Of a stretch of 64,000 nt of DNA, positions 1 to 11,230 are shown piece after piece. Below the pieces are notes generated by a model, which was given only the letters and a program-made list of their open reading frames with translations, did not search any database and was not told the origin of the DNA. Every line of letters starts with the position of its first letter. The stretch's first letter is position 1. A program made the translations under genes and the position numbers. Source of the stretch: Sorghum bicolor (Eukaryota > Streptophyta > Magnoliopsida > Poales > Poaceae); the NCBI RefSeq assembly GCF_000003195.3, contig NC_012870.2:15926501-15990500 (forward strand), in the 5' to 3' direction.

Positions 1-120
1 CAGCTAAACTGTGTAATTAGTTTTTGTTTTCGTCTATATTTAATGTTTCATGCATGTACCATAAGATTCGATGTGACGGAAAATTTTGAAAACTTTTTTG
101 TTTTCGAATTAAACAAGGCC
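1..120 (-). mobile_element. MITE, GGCCTTGTTTAG family, cut by window start
   Basis: The right part of a miniature inverted-repeat element that ends with AAACAAGGCC at 120. It carries the family core found in the copies at 195, 604 and 1292 (a stretch reading TAAACTGTGTAATTAG and then ATTCGATGTGACGG). The other end lies outside the window. The superfamily is not certain from sequence alone. Confidence 0.8.
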
Positions 121-194
121 GAGATATTTTGGAAAAACGTGCAAGGATTGGACGCCTAGATATTCACGAGTCAATCAATTCTAAAACATACAAA

Positions 195-433
195 GGCCTT
201 GTTAGGCTGGTTGAGTTCGAAAAAAAATGGATTTCGACACGGTAGTATTTTCGTTTTTATTTGACAAATATTATTCAATTATGGAATAACTAGGCTTAAA
301 AGATTCATCTCGCGATTTACAGATAAACTATGTAATTAGTTTTTGTTTTCATGTATATTTAATGTATTATGTATGTGCCACAAGATTCGATGTGATAGGG
401 AATTTTGAAAATTTTTAGGAACTAAACAAGGCC
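195..433 (-). mobile_element. MITE, GGCCTTGTTTAG family, full length
   Basis: A 239-bp element starting GGCCTTGTT and ending AACAAGGCC, with the family core between. Its last four bases, GGCC, are shared with the start of the next copy at 430, so the two abut. It has no coding capacity. Confidence 0.8.
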
Positions 434-900
434 TTACCTCAAAAACGAAAAACTTTTCAAGATTCTCTGTCACATGAATCTTAAGGCACATGCATAAAAC
501 ATTAAATATAAATAAAAACAAAAACTAATTGCATAGTTCGTTTATAAATCGCGAGACGAATCTTTTAAGTTCAGTTACTTTATGATTGGATAATGTTTAT
601 CAAGGCTTTGTTTAGTTCACCCAAAAAACAAAAACTTTTCAAGATTCTTCGTCACGTCAAATCTTGTGGCACATGTATGAAGCACTAAATATAGACAAAA
701 ATAAAAACTATTGCACAGTTTATCTGTAAATCGCGAGATGAATCTTTTGAATCTAGTTAGTCCATGATTGGACAATAATTATCAAATAAAAATGAAAATG
801 TTACAGTACTGAAAACGAAAAAATAAAACTAAACAAGGTTCAAATAAAAACAAAAATACTACAATATTAAAATTAAAAAAATTTAAATCTAAACAAGGCC
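430..900 (+). mobile_element. MITE, same family, split by a second copy
   Basis: The left arm (430-603) and right arm (841-900, ending AAACAAGGCC) make one element once the copy at 604-840 is removed. The arms rejoin at a point where other family members read straight through (TATCAAATAAAAA). CAA at 601-603 and 841-843 is the duplicated target. Confidence 0.8.
604..840 (+). mobile_element. MITE of the same family nested in another copy
   Basis: A 237-bp element from GGCTTTGTTTAG to CTAAACAAGGTT, flanked by CAA on both sides. It sits in the same family at 430-900. A 3-bp duplication is visible because the interrupted sequence is known from sister copies. Confidence 0.82.
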
Positions 901-1291
901 AAAAATATGTGTCGTATATTCTTGATATATAAATAAAGTGGGCTCGGCGTCATCGGCGTCTAAAGTCCACAACTTTGGCCCTCACCTGTTGTCAAAAAAA
1001 AAAAAACTTTGGCCCTCTCCTGCTCCAGGCAAGTGAACAACCCCATCACTGGACGAACTGGGTGCGCTACTGGTCCATCGACGATCAAAATGTGCCACAC
1101 ATTATTTATTGATGCAGATTGTTTATCATGTTATCAACGTATCACTCCACTCCATCATAGGCTCGTGCTTGCCAAGGGAGACTCGGGTCGTTTGGCTCGT
1201 GCCTTGGCGGTTTAACTTCTCGCACTGCACCAACCAAGGCATTAGGCTGCTATAGTGGCCTTTTCCCATGATGGGCTCATGCTCTGTCCAA
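901..1291. other. Intergenic, no gene seen
   Basis: No supported gene. A short phrase (ACTTTGGCCCTC) occurs twice around an A-run near 970-1015. The block at about 1192-1283 is a diverged copy of about 3018-3107; both contain GATGGGCTCATGCT. Its nature is unknown. Confidence 0.5.
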
Positions 1292-1722
1292 GGCCTTGTT
1301 TATAGGTCAAACAAAAACCAAAAAATTTTCAAAATTTTCTGTTATATCAAATCTTGCTATGTATAAGAGCACTCACAATACAGACTCTATCATGGAGTCT
1401 AAAGTTATTTATTACCTCGAACAACGTGTACTTAGAGTCTAAATAAGACTTGAAGTCTTATTTTTTCTACCTTTTTATTCAATAAATATACTGCTACATC
1501 AGCAAAATACCATAAATAATATGTAATTAATTGCTTTGGACTCTGTGATAGAGTCTTACATTGTGAGTGCCCTAAAGCATTAAATATAGATAAAAATAAA
1601 AACTAATTACACAATTTATCTGTAAATCGTGAGACGAATCTTTTGATCCTAGTTAGTCTATGATTAGACAATATTTGCCACAAACAAACGAAAGTGCTAC
1701 AGTATCGAAATCCAAAAAAATT
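1292..1722 (+). mobile_element. MITE, GGCCTTGTTTAG family, interrupted
   Basis: It starts GGCCTTGTTTAT and carries the family core (TAAAAACTAATTACACA and then GAGACGAATCTTTTGAT) to the right of the Tourist-like insert at 1367-1572. The right terminus has decayed, so its end is approximate. Confidence 0.7.
1367..1572 (+). mobile_element. Tourist-like (PIF/Harbinger) MITE with TAA duplication
   Basis: A 206-bp element with inverted ends GAGCACTCACAAT and ATTGTGAGTGCCC, and extended inverted pairing (GACTCTATCATGGAGTCT against GACTCTGTGATAGAGTCT). TAA lies on both sides (1364-1366 and 1573-1575), the target size and sequence usual for Tourist elements. It is inserted in the MITE at 1292-1722. 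Confidence 0.85.
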
Positions 1723-2600
1723 CTGATGAGAACCAGACCTGATCTTCTGAGAGGTAATTGGTAAATTCGATTTGTGGAGAACTCGACGTTGGCGATCCGG
1801 CTTCAAATCAGCACGATTCGAACCCTGCAACCGTTACACCACTGCTCTGTTGGTTATCAACCAAACATAACTTGATTGACCTCGCCAAGAAGGCTATTCC
1901 TGAAAATGAATCAAAGAACACAAGCAAGAAGGGTATAAACACGCAATCTGAAATTGCAAATATGAATGATGCAATTATCAATGGAGGATTCGAGAACTCG
2001 GTTCCAAAGGACTAATCGACACAGTAGAAGACATCAAGAACGGGGGCTCTGGATCACTGTAAAAGGATTTGTCACCACAGTTACAATGAACGATTCAGTT
2101 TCTCGACGGAAAACTAAACTTTAATCAAAACCCGAGTCTAAACAGCGGCGGCTGCATGGAATATAAAAGAGAGGTGTCATAGGGTTGGAGGCGACCAGGG
2201 AGAGGCGCCCACAACTTGGGCTTAAGGCCCGACTCGATACATGGCCAAGTTGGTCCAAAAGAGGTGACGCAGCATTTTGTTGTGGTCATACAAATTAATC
2301 CACGAACGATCTAGAGCTGGAACTAGATCCAAAACGACGGCATCGTCGTCTCCTTTCCAACGAGTCCAAGATCACTCTATTTCGATGTCGTATGAAGAAG
2401 TTATAATCAAAACACTGACAACGTGTCTGCTGAATCCGAGAGTAACGTGGTAGCTGAGTTGAAGATGAATTGCAACTCGAGAAAGACAATGGTGTCGACA
2501 TATCCAGCTTGGCGATGTCCTTATCAATTTCACATCTAAACAAGGCCTAAGCCAAATAGAAGAGCAAGAACGGTGCGATTTCGTCAGTGCTTGCGGTCTC
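1723..2600. other. Intergenic, nothing recognised
   Basis: Short open frames exist on both strands, but none shows a known domain, splice structure or grass-like coding bias. I see no repeat boundary that I can support. Confidence 0.4.
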
Positions 2601-2629
2601 TCTCTCTAGCATCTTCTCTATGGGACGAC

Positions 2630-3480
2630 GATGACAACCTTCGGCATCATCGTCGTCTACATCGTGCTCAAGCAAACCGAGTGTGGCATGCTTCTCTCCT
2701 AGAAATTAGGACGCATATGTACCAATCAAAGTTGAAGTGTTTTTTCTTATCCTGCACCAAGGAAACACCAGCAGACCAAGAGCTTCTCCACCACCATAGC
2801 GAGCTTGAAACTCTCTTATTATGTCTTTTTTGCCTAACCACTAACGCGGACATCACCCACATGTTCTTCTCTTGAACCCGGATTCACGTATTCTAGGTTA
2901 GAGAACTATACAATCCCTACACATCTATCCTCTTGAAGTCTGGTGCCATCATCGGGGTCATGCTTGGGAACAACTCCACCATGTTTTGACATGACAACCG
3001 CTCAACCTTGGGCCACTGGCTCATGCCTTATCGGTTTTGTTCTCACGCCATATCGACCAAGGTATTAGCATTATAGTGGTCTTCTCCCTTGATGGGCTCA
3101 TGCTGCCTCTTCATTACCGTCTAAGGCAAGCAACTGAGCAGGAACGGGGCAATCTTGCGAGAGTGTTTGCTATTCTTATAGCTCCCACACCCTCCTAAAC
3201 TCTAGGCTTCCACTCTAAGGGGCAATGACAACCTTCACCACCAGCATCATCTATACCATGCTCAAGCAAACTGATTGTGGTGTACATCTCTTCTCGAAGA
3301 ATTGGGATAACTATGCACAATCAAAGTTTGATTGTTCATATGGGTTCTATGACATGGTAACACCAAAACAAGGAGTTTCCTTCATTGCCATGGTGTGTTT
3401 GGCACTCCTTTATATTTTTTGCCCTAGCACTTATGAGGACTTCAACTACTTGTCCTTCACTCCTCCTAGATTCATGCATT
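2630..3480 (+). repeat. Two diverged direct copies of an unknown unit, LINE-like at best
   Basis: The blocks starting near 2630 and 3225 share ATGACAACCTTC and then CTCAAGCAAAC, followed by similar but diverged protein-like text. Each translated block ends with a cysteine-containing motif (C-L-F-C in the first) that loosely resembles the zinc-binding region after plant LINE reverse transcriptases. The match is weak; they could also be copies of an unknown non-coding repeat. Confidence 0.35.
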
Positions 3481-3604
3481 TGGATTAGAGCACCACAATA
3501 CCTAGACATAGACCTAGTGGCGAAGCTACATGTAGTGTCGTGAATGCAGATGCACCTACAAAATTTTTGAATATCAGTGAATAGGGTTAAATTATCATTA
3601 TGGT

Positions 3605-4566
3605 TGTCGGAGTCTGGACTCGAGGTCTAGGTACCAACAAGTGATGAGTCTGCGTGCCCCCTTAACCTGAATGGTGATGCAAGAAAACACAGAGAGTTTA
3701 TACTGGTTCGGGCCTTGAATGCCCTACGTCCAGTGAGAGAGGGATTTGTATTGCCTTGCACCCAAGAGTGCTTGTAGTAGGGGAATAGAAGTTGGTTGCG
3801 AGAGAGGGATGTGTCCTAGGTCTCAACTTTAGGAGTGAGTGGAGGGATGCTCAGTGTCCTGAGTCCTCTATCTCTACGTGAATGAAGTGGAATGTGTTTG
3901 TGTGTTGCCTGATGTGATGCACTTGTGCCTGTGTTCTAAAGGGTGCCCTACCTCCCCTTTTATAGTCACAAGGGGTGGTAGGGCTTTTACATTTGTAAGT
4001 CTGTAATTTGTCTTCAGTGTGTAGAGGAGCAACAATGCCGACCCTGTGGAGATTGACCGCCTCGTCCTTGTGGTGTGAGCAACGGCATGGTTGTCCCTGT
4101 TGGCCCTGTGGCTTGTCCTGCAATAGTAGAACAGTAACTGCCAAAGCATGGTTACAGTGACAGGGATTAGTCTCCTCTCATTCCTCCTACTGTCGGGCAA
4201 CGCCTCATAGTGACAGAGGTAAGGCGCCACAGTGATGGGAGTTGTTGGAATAGTGGACGACGTGCCCTGCCGCATCGTGGGGAGCATGGCGTGTGTCGCA
4301 TCAGTGGTACGACCACCGTGTGTTGGAAGCCTAGCACCGAGGTCGAGGCTCGAGCGAGGCGTCGATTACGCTCGAGACCGAGGCTCAGTCGAGGCAGAAA
4401 TTGTGCCCGAGGCCAAGGGCTCGGGTGAGACAGAGATCGCGCCCGAGGCCAAGGGCTTAGGAGAGACGGAGATTGCGCTCGAGGCCAAGGGCTCGGGCGT
4501 CGCCTTTGTTCCTTTTTGCCGCTTTTTCCCTCTTAATTTGGGTATTCCGTTTTATGGTACCCAACA
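3605..4566 (-). mobile_element. Solo LTR with ATGGT duplication
   Basis: A 962-bp segment beginning TGTCGG and ending GTACCCAACA, flanked by ATGGT at 3600-3604 and 4567-4571. No internal retrotransposon region is present, so it is a solo LTR left by LTR-LTR recombination. A TATA-like CTATAAAAGG is on the minus strand near 3955-3965, which sets the orientation. The family was not identified; Gypsy is likely. Confidence 0.85.
4390..4498. repeat. 36-bp minisatellite inside the solo LTR
   Basis: Three direct units of 36 bp, each with GAGGCCAAGGGCT (the GAGGCC cores start about 4409, 4445 and 4481). Because the period is a multiple of three it keeps a frame open (E-A-K-G repeats), but there is no sign it is translated. 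Confidence 0.8.
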
Positions 4567-4829
4567 ATGGTTATGACTCAAATCTATGCATCTACAAGGC
4601 AACCGCACCCCCTCGAATTTGCTCTAGCTTCGCCACAACATAGACCCTAAGTCTTGGAGATTGGTTCTTACACCTCCAAGATGCAGCAGTGGGGAGCGTC
4701 AGGGCTCTAGCCAGTAGCACTATTTTTCTTGTCGGGTTTGCGCAGAGAGAGGAGGGAGCGAGAAGAAGATAAGGGTCCATGTCCCACCATTTAGATCCCC
4801 TCAACCAAACTAAAGATAATTCCATCCCT

Positions 4830-5450
4830 TTCATAAAACAATGGATTGGAACCATCTCATCCTTAAAAACATGAATAGAAGGATATAATTGTCCCATGTG
4901 TCATGATAATATGGAAGAAACTACGATGCATCTTTCCTTTGAGTGTACATCGAGCGTTACATGATGGTTTGTGCTTGGTTGGCAGTGGTGAGTGTAGGGC
5001 AGTTTATTTCAAATGCTCAAGCAACAAAAGAGGCATGTTCAGTCGGCATTATTCATGCAAATATTCATAGTTGCAACATGGTGTTTGTGGAAGAAACGGA
5101 ATGATTATGTCTTCAACACCAAGGTACCTTTAGTGCAAACCTAGGAGAGACCCTTTGCAGGTGAAGTTAAGCTTCACCTCTGCTGAATTCATGAAGATTT
5201 ACATGTGCAAATTATGAACTGGTTAAATTCTTTGTAATTTTCTCTTATTGCTCTTTTCCCGTCTTTGAGGATTAGTTTTTTTTCTTTGTATAGGTAAGTC
5301 TTCTTTGGGTTAGCTCTTGGCTACCCTTCCCTTCTTCCTGTAGTCTTTTGTTGTTTTTCTTAATAACCTTTTTTCATGTAATCTTGTGTTGTTTTTCTTA
5401 ATAAAAGCCCCGGGGAGCAAAGCTCCATATTTTTTGGTCAAAAAACATGA
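4830..5450 (+). pseudogene. 5'-truncated LINE remnant, post-RT zinc motif
   Basis: The + strand from 4889 encodes C-P-M-C followed by E-T-T-M-H-L-S-F-E-C, the C-x2-C...H-x-x-x-x-C layout of the zf-RVT segment after non-LTR retrotransposon reverse transcriptases. A TGA and further stops follow, then a second typical phrase (A-T-W-C-L-W-K-K-R-N-D, near 5075). The 3' part contains TAATAAAAGCC near 5400. Everything upstream of the zinc motif is missing or frameshifted, so this is dead. It could extend a little further left. Confidence 0.65.
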
Positions 5451-5502
5451 GTAGAACCATTTCGTCCTCTCTAGTTCGCAAACTAAATACCACCTTAGAT
5501 TG

Positions 5503-5720
5503 AGGCCTGTTTAGTTGGGAAAACTTTTTGGTTTTAGGTACTATAGCATTTTCGTTTTTATTTGCTAATTATTGTCTAACTATAGACTAACTAGGCTCAA
5601 AAGATTCGTCTCGCAAATTACAGGTAAACTGTGCAATTAGTTATGTTTTTTTATCTATATTTAATGCTTCATGCATGTGCCGTAAGATTCGATGTGACAA
5701 AAAATCTTGAAAAGTTTTTG
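5503..5720 (-). mobile_element. MITE, GGCCTTGTTTAG family, decayed copy
   Basis: It starts AGGCCTGTTTAGTT and holds the family core (AAAAGATTCGTCTCGC and ATTCGATGTGAC). The right end has lost its recognisable terminus. Confidence 0.7.
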
Positions 5721-5815
5721 GGTTTTTGGGTTTTTTGTTGAAATAAAAGTCCTGATATAAATGAAGTTCAAGGGGTGAACTCTACCTATCGTTGCCTCAA
5801 GAGAAACATGTCTTA

Positions 5816-6411
5816 GAGCATCCTAACGTAGAGAGAAAAATTCAACCCTAAAACTGTTATCAGAAGAGTAATTCTACAAATCTGAGAGACCTCACCTCCA
5901 ACAAAACAAGAAAATCTCACTATCCCCTCGGGTCTATTTGTTATTCAAATATAATCTTTTTTTATTCCACCATTTCTTTCTCTTTCTCTCCTGACTACGA
6001 GTGCCGCACCTACTCGCCCGCTACTCCTCTTCCCATCCCACTCCTCTAGACGACGCAAGTAGAGGTGCCAGGAGCCGCAGCAAGGCAGCACGAGAAGTTG
6101 CAACAAGGCGGCCAGAACATCTTGATTGCGGGTGTCTTCTTCCCCGTACCCGTCCCCATCCCCGTCCTTGGCGCCCGTGGCCACCATCTTGCCGCCGCCG
6201 TCCCCGTCTCCGTCCCTGCCGCCGGCAGTTAGAGCTCGTGCCAAAAAATCTTAGGTATTTGAGGAGGGGGTTTCCTCATCTTTGAGTGGTTGGAGGATGG
6301 ATTTTGAGGGGCCGAGGAAAAAATTTCTCGTTGGGGGCTAGAATGGGATCTGCTATAGCTCTCATATGCCTCAAATTAGGGGTGGGAATTGGGGGACTGG
6401 TGGAGATGCTC
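5816..6411. mobile_element. Harbinger-like element, TTA duplication, GC-rich core
   Basis: The ends GAGCATCCTAACG and GGTGGAGATGCTC are imperfect inverted repeats, and TTA flanks both (5813-5815, 6412-6414). That target fits PIF/Harbinger elements. The 596-bp body has an unusually GC-rich centre (about 5990-6240, with repeated CCGTCCCCGTC-type text) unlike its AT-rich ends, which may be captured gene sequence. No transposase is present. Confidence 0.6.
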
Positions 6412-6414
6412 TTA

Positions 6415-7480
6415 TATATTGCTACGCCTACTTAGTGACTTTTTGGTCTTTCTTGAGTATGTATCACATTTGACAGTTTAATTAATTTTGACACAGACTC
6501 AGCAAACACAGATAACATGATTTTATTATACCTTATTCAATCGGGTTTCTTGGTGGCTTTTCAATATGGCGTTCTCGCATCCCAGTTGATAATATTAGGC
6601 TAGGTTAATCCTACTAAGGTTACGGTTTGGTTTGTCCGTAGCGAGCAGTGTTTGTGTTTTTCTTTTTTGAATGAAGATAGCAATATTTATCAAGGAAAAC
6701 CATATAGCCAATATAAAGAAGAGATCGGGAGTCGAAGTAAGACATGTGTGTTTTTGTATTTGTATGCTATAATGGTATTTTGCTCATCAGCACATATTTG
6801 GGGCTTGGGATGGTGCTAGTTGGATTATAATGACTTCTTTCATTGGAAGGAATATAAATGTTTTGCACCCACCTAAAATGTACTCCACTTTCATGGCTAT
6901 TCATTTATCCATGGCTAAGGAATAGTAATCCTCCACCATGTAGTGGCGGAGCCAAAAGTTTTATAAAGCCTGAGCGTAATGTCATAGTAATACTAACAAG
7001 AAAAACATGATGAAAGATTATAAAAGGGGTTAAGTGCTAAGAGAGCAGTGACTCGCTGTCTAAGTTTAAGCATGCTCAAGCATTCCTAATCACTTAAGAG
7101 TTCTGTGATGTAGTAGACATTACAATTTTGATCTTAAATTGAATAAATAAAGAAGAGAGTGGAGAGCAATTGAGAAAGAGCAAATGAATACATAATTTTT
7201 CTCTATCTCCCCTCTTTCCTTTATATAGGAAATATGTGAGGGAAAATTTTTATAATTTCCCCTAATAGGGTTTGTATTTTAAAAAATATTTTTAGAGAAA
7301 TCATTATGTCACAATGTTATGTGATTGGGCCCTCGAAACATTAGTATCATCCCTAACATATACTATTTTAAATATATATATATATATTAATTATATAGGT
7401 GCTAATTTGTTAAAAGATGTTAGAAAAAAAATAAAAGTTGCTAAAAAAATAAAAAAGAAAAGAGAAAAAAAATTGTATAG
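6415..7480. other. Intergenic and probable SEC20 upstream region
   Basis: No gene is supported. AGTGGCGGAGCC near 6943 resembles the end of a common plant terminal-repeat family but has no partner that I can find. An alternating TA tract lies at about 7371-7388 and an A-rich tract at about 7420-7470, just before the GC-rich leader of SEC20. A promoter is likely here, but no site can be fixed. Confidence 0.4.
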
Positions 7481-7489
7481 GCTTTTATT

Positions 7490-8008
7490 TAGTGGGCCCA
7501 TCAAACCCACGCCGCCGGCTCCTAGCGCAGCGCCGACGCTCATCTCCCTCGCAGCGCCGCTCAGGCTCCTCCCCACTCGCGCTCAGGCTCGGTGCCAAGG
7601 ATCGGATCTTCCGCGCGTCGGCGGCTCCCCCTCGGCGGCGTCCAGCGACGGAGGGGCAGTCCCAGGCTCGGCGGCGGCGTCGGCGGCTCCCCCCACCTTC
7701 TGTCGCCAGTCGCCTCGCGCCCTCGCCTGCGTCCTCCGCGCACCGGCCGACGACCCTGCGTACGCACCTCCCTCTCCCCTCCCGCCTCTGCTGTTCCCGT
7801 GGGAGCCCGGCCAGCTGCCCAGGGTGGCCGGGCCTTGGCTCCGCCGGTGACCACGAGGATTTTTTCTTCCTAAGGAACTTGTTTTCAGGAGTGCTCACTT
7901 ATCCATGTATCAAAACTAAATTCTGTTTATGTTACAAGTTATCACTTGTCTTTCTTCACATGCCAGCATGGTAAATCTGCTGATTTTTTGATCCATTAAT
8001 CTATTAGG
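7490..8008 (+). other. SEC20 5' leader with probable intron
   Basis: GC-rich sequence from about 7490 to 7846 is typical of a grass 5' UTR. A donor CCG|GTGACC at 7846/7847 and an acceptor CTATTAG|G at 8007/8008 would remove 161 bp and place the initiator ATG one base after the junction. The transcription start is not determined. Long open frames on both strands here are by-products of GC richness. Confidence 0.55.
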
Positions 8009-11000
8009 ATGGACGAAGTCACACAAGCTGTTGAAAATCTGAAGAAAGAATGGAGCCAAGCAGTTTCACAGCTTGAGGAGAACATTACTGCAATCGAATC
8101 ATGTGGAAAAACAGGGAAAGGAACAGAGGAAGCAAATTCTCTTCCGAGGTTGAATGGTTCTGCACAGGATGCTTTGCAGCTGCTCAAGTCACTGCAGTTC
8201 CGGCTTGATCTTCTAGCACAGCAGCTTCCCACTTTTGATGAAGTGCAGTCTGGCCAAGCAACCTTGAAGTCATGGGATGAACAATACAAGAAGTAAGATA
8301 GTCTTGGAGTTTGTTTACTTTTGTTATCCTTCTTAGCCTACTTTTTGTATAAATCTTGAACATTTTTGCAGGCTTCGTGTTAGCCTGAGGAATGCTAACT
8401 TACAAGCAAAAGATAACATTAGACAAGCTGCTCAAGAGGAGGTATGTGATTTTGCCTGGACTTTGATGATATTGATCCAAGTGATGAGCTGTCTGAGTGG
8501 TACATGCTTCTAGAGTGTCACCAATGCAATGTGAAAGATTAAGAATTCATTTTAATTTGTAAGGACCTATTCTTTATATGCAGTATCTCTTCTGAGAGGT
8601 TTTTATGTACTCATTTAAATGAAGCTATTGCTGTTTTAGTTTTTTGCAACTTCCCTCGCAAAATTTGCCAAAAAATTACCTGTAGGCACCCTACCACCTT
8701 TTTAGAGCATTGCAGGTGTCATTATAACTTGGCTATCGGTTTCTAATTGTCTTTTCTCTAGAGGGCACTTCTTCTGGGTGGTGGCGAAGAGTCTACCATC
8801 CGTAGGCGTAATCTCCAGTAAGTTGATTTCAATGAGGTCTTTTTCCTTTAAGCCAATATATATGAGATATTTAAGGACCTTTTATACTTGAGTCAGTTAC
8901 ATGGGTATCCGATCCATCTAGTTTCATCAAATCCAGGTTACTTGAAATTTGAAACAGATAATGGCTGTCACTTGTGAATTCTACTTTTCTATATTATACA
9001 CTAAGAATTGTGGAATAACAATTAAGAGCTGATGTATTAATGCATTTCAGTATTTCACTAATGAAAAGGCCATCCTTGCATCCATGTTTAGATAAGTTCT
9101 CTTGTATTTGTATTACATCACAATAAATAATGAACCACCCTTCTACATTTTTAATCCAAGCATCAAGCAACATCTAGTTTTGTCATATAGTGTGATTTCT
9201 GACCTATTAAATGATTCAGGACAAAGGCTGGAATGACATCTGCTGCTGAAAGTATCACTGAGAGCCTCCGACGGTCTCGCCAGATGATGGTTCAGGTTTG
9301 CATGTCCACTTGTTCAATTGTTAGCTTGTATACTAATGTGTAATGGCTTATTGCTCATAAACTTGAAGCTAATTGACATAAAATTATAAATGCTTACAGG
9401 AAGTGGAAAGAAATGCTAGTACCTTGGCAACATTTGGTATGCATTTTAATTAAGCCGTTAATCTGTATATTATCTATAATTTTTATCATTCTAGAATGAT
9501 GAGTTTTGTTGGTTCCTAAAATCGGTTTTGTACAATGTGCTTGATCTTAATTGTTATGTACTCCATCCATTCTAACTTATAAGACATGGCTTTTTTAGAT
9601 TCATAGCTTTTGCTATGCACTTAGATATACACTATGTCTAGAGGGGAGTACATAGCAAAAGCAATGTATCGACAAAAGTCAAAATGTCTTAATTTGGAAT
9701 GGAGGGAGCATTAATGTTCTTGTGATGCCTCAGTGATTTAAAATAAAACTGCTTGGTTGTAGTCATGTACTTGTTCTGTATATTTATATTTAATTTTGTC
9801 AAAATATTCCTTTTTATTTAACTATAGGATGGTCTTCTGTTATGGCTGAAAATATAGCATGTTCATGCACTTCATGGTGTATGAATAAAAAAAAAATTCT
9901 TATTTGCCTTCATTTTAATGATCATAATAGTCAAATTGTACCATGCAAACTAATTTATTAAATTATGCAGACGAATCAACAAGTGTTCTCCGGAAGGCTG
10001 AAGGTGAATATCAAGGACACCGCTCTTTGCTGATGCGTACCCGTGGTTTGCTCTCCACGATGCAACGGCAAGATGTTCTTGATAGGTAGGTACTCTCACT
10101 CTTTTGTACAGTTCTAAACTTGCTGCAGATCAGTGCATAATGTGGTCCGTGGTCATATAGCCTACATTCTTATTTTATACTCAAGCCATTTAACTAAAAG
10201 ACATGTCTCTGTAGACACATTTTGCACAATGAGTAGTTGAGTACCTTCAAAATTGAACCACATCCCTGGCTCCTTTCATAGTGCTATATTGCCAGTACTG
10301 AACTATCATTTGTCAGGATTGTTTGAACCACTACTCTTTTTTTTCATATTAAACAACTGTATCCCGGCCTATCTTTTTTAGGAAATACATGACTCGTTAC
10401 AGCTAATCAGGCAAAACATAGCAAAGAAAAGTGACTTGCAGAAAACATGCTGGCATTTGATTTCCATATAATCACAAGTTTCTTGTGTGAACTTACAAGT
10501 TTCTTAAAAGCCTTTACAAACGCTGGACTTATCTGTAACACCAAAGGATACACACATCAGACAGTCATTGAATAAACAGGTCTGGCAGCCTTCTCCTCTA
10601 TGAGCTTTGGGCCTTAGTCCTTGGTGAACAATGCGGCCCTGCTTGTTAAAGAAAAGGCACAATCTTGTGGAATGCTTCAGTAGGGTCATGACTCACGAGT
10701 TGGCTTATGGAAACAGAAAATATCAGAAATGGAGCAAACTCCAATATGTGGTTCTAGTACTTGTCCTATGCATCCCCGAGAAGTATGTAATGAAACTAGT
10801 ATGTATATTACATCCTTATTTGAAGGAAAATCAGTGCTGTGGCATTCTTTGTTCCTCATTCCCAGCAGTTCAGATCTCATGCCAAAATGCTTAGAATGAA
10901 GTAACTGTGCCTGGTGCTTGATATGCTATAAGCCTGTTATCCGTGAGACAATTTTTCTACCTGTAATAACAAACCTGTGTTTGTGTGTGTTGTAGCTGCT

Positions 11001-11230
11001 AACAAGATCTGTTTCCCAGGATCATCCTGACTATCGGTTTCATCATCTTCTCCTCGGCGGTTCTTTATGTCGTCTCAAGACGTATTGGCCTGTTGACGCT
11101 GCAAAGGAAACTGGCCAACGCCATCAGATCAGGTTCATTATCAGCTGAGGACATTGTAGCGAAAGCCCAACACGGACCTGTGGCCCTAGCAAATGCTCCT
11201 GCTCCTCCTCCCATTTACGATGAACTGTGA
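8009..11230 (+). CDS. SEC20: SEC20 family SNARE, 282 aa, seven coding exons
   Basis: A Sec20/BNIP1-type Qb-SNARE of the ER membrane, which in yeast and animals acts with Ufe1/syntaxin-18, Use1 and Sec22 in Golgi-to-ER fusion. Coding exons: 8009-8292, 8372-8441, 8762-8817, 9220-9295, 9400-9436, 9971-10085 and 11020-11230. All introns are GT-AG and the 849 coding bases close in frame. The N-terminal helical part is residues 1-118. The Sec20 region (residues about 119-212) includes LLLGGGEEST, RRRNLQTKAGMTSAAESI and STMQRQDVLDR. One membrane span follows (about 214-231, IILTIGFIIFSSAVLYVV), then a luminal tail of about 50 residues ending P-P-I-Y-D-E-L. The start is the only ATG that opens the conserved first exon. 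No frameshift or stop interrupts it, so it looks functional. The family call is from remembered Sec20 motifs. Confidence 0.9.
9561..9708 (+). mobile_element. Stowaway MITE in a SEC20 intron
   Basis: The ends CTCCATCCATTC and GAATGGAGGGAG are inverted repeats, and TA precedes the left end at 9559-9560. The right flank reads CA, perhaps a mutated TA. The CTCCCTCC terminus is the Stowaway hallmark. It lies in the intron at 9437-9970 and does not disturb the splice sites. Confidence 0.8.

Larger units (their letters stand above)
3515..4637 (+). mobile_element. Mutator-like MITE, split by a solo LTR
   Basis: The outer ends TAGTGGCGAAGCTA and TAGCTTCGCCACA are inverted repeats. ACATAGACC, nine bases, lies directly outside both ends (3506-3514 and 4638-4646), and 9-bp duplications point to the Mutator group. 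Without the solo LTR at 3605-4566 and its duplication the element is only about 155 bp, with no coding capacity. Confidence 0.75.

Noticed and set aside
6943..6960. AGTGGCGGAGCC as a second terminal-repeat element
   Set aside because: No opposite end and no target duplication found nearby.
7314..7974. Long overlapping open frames on both strands in the GC-rich block
   Set aside because: They lie in the SEC20 leader, are Arg/Pro/Ala-rich in every frame and show no domain. GC richness explains them.
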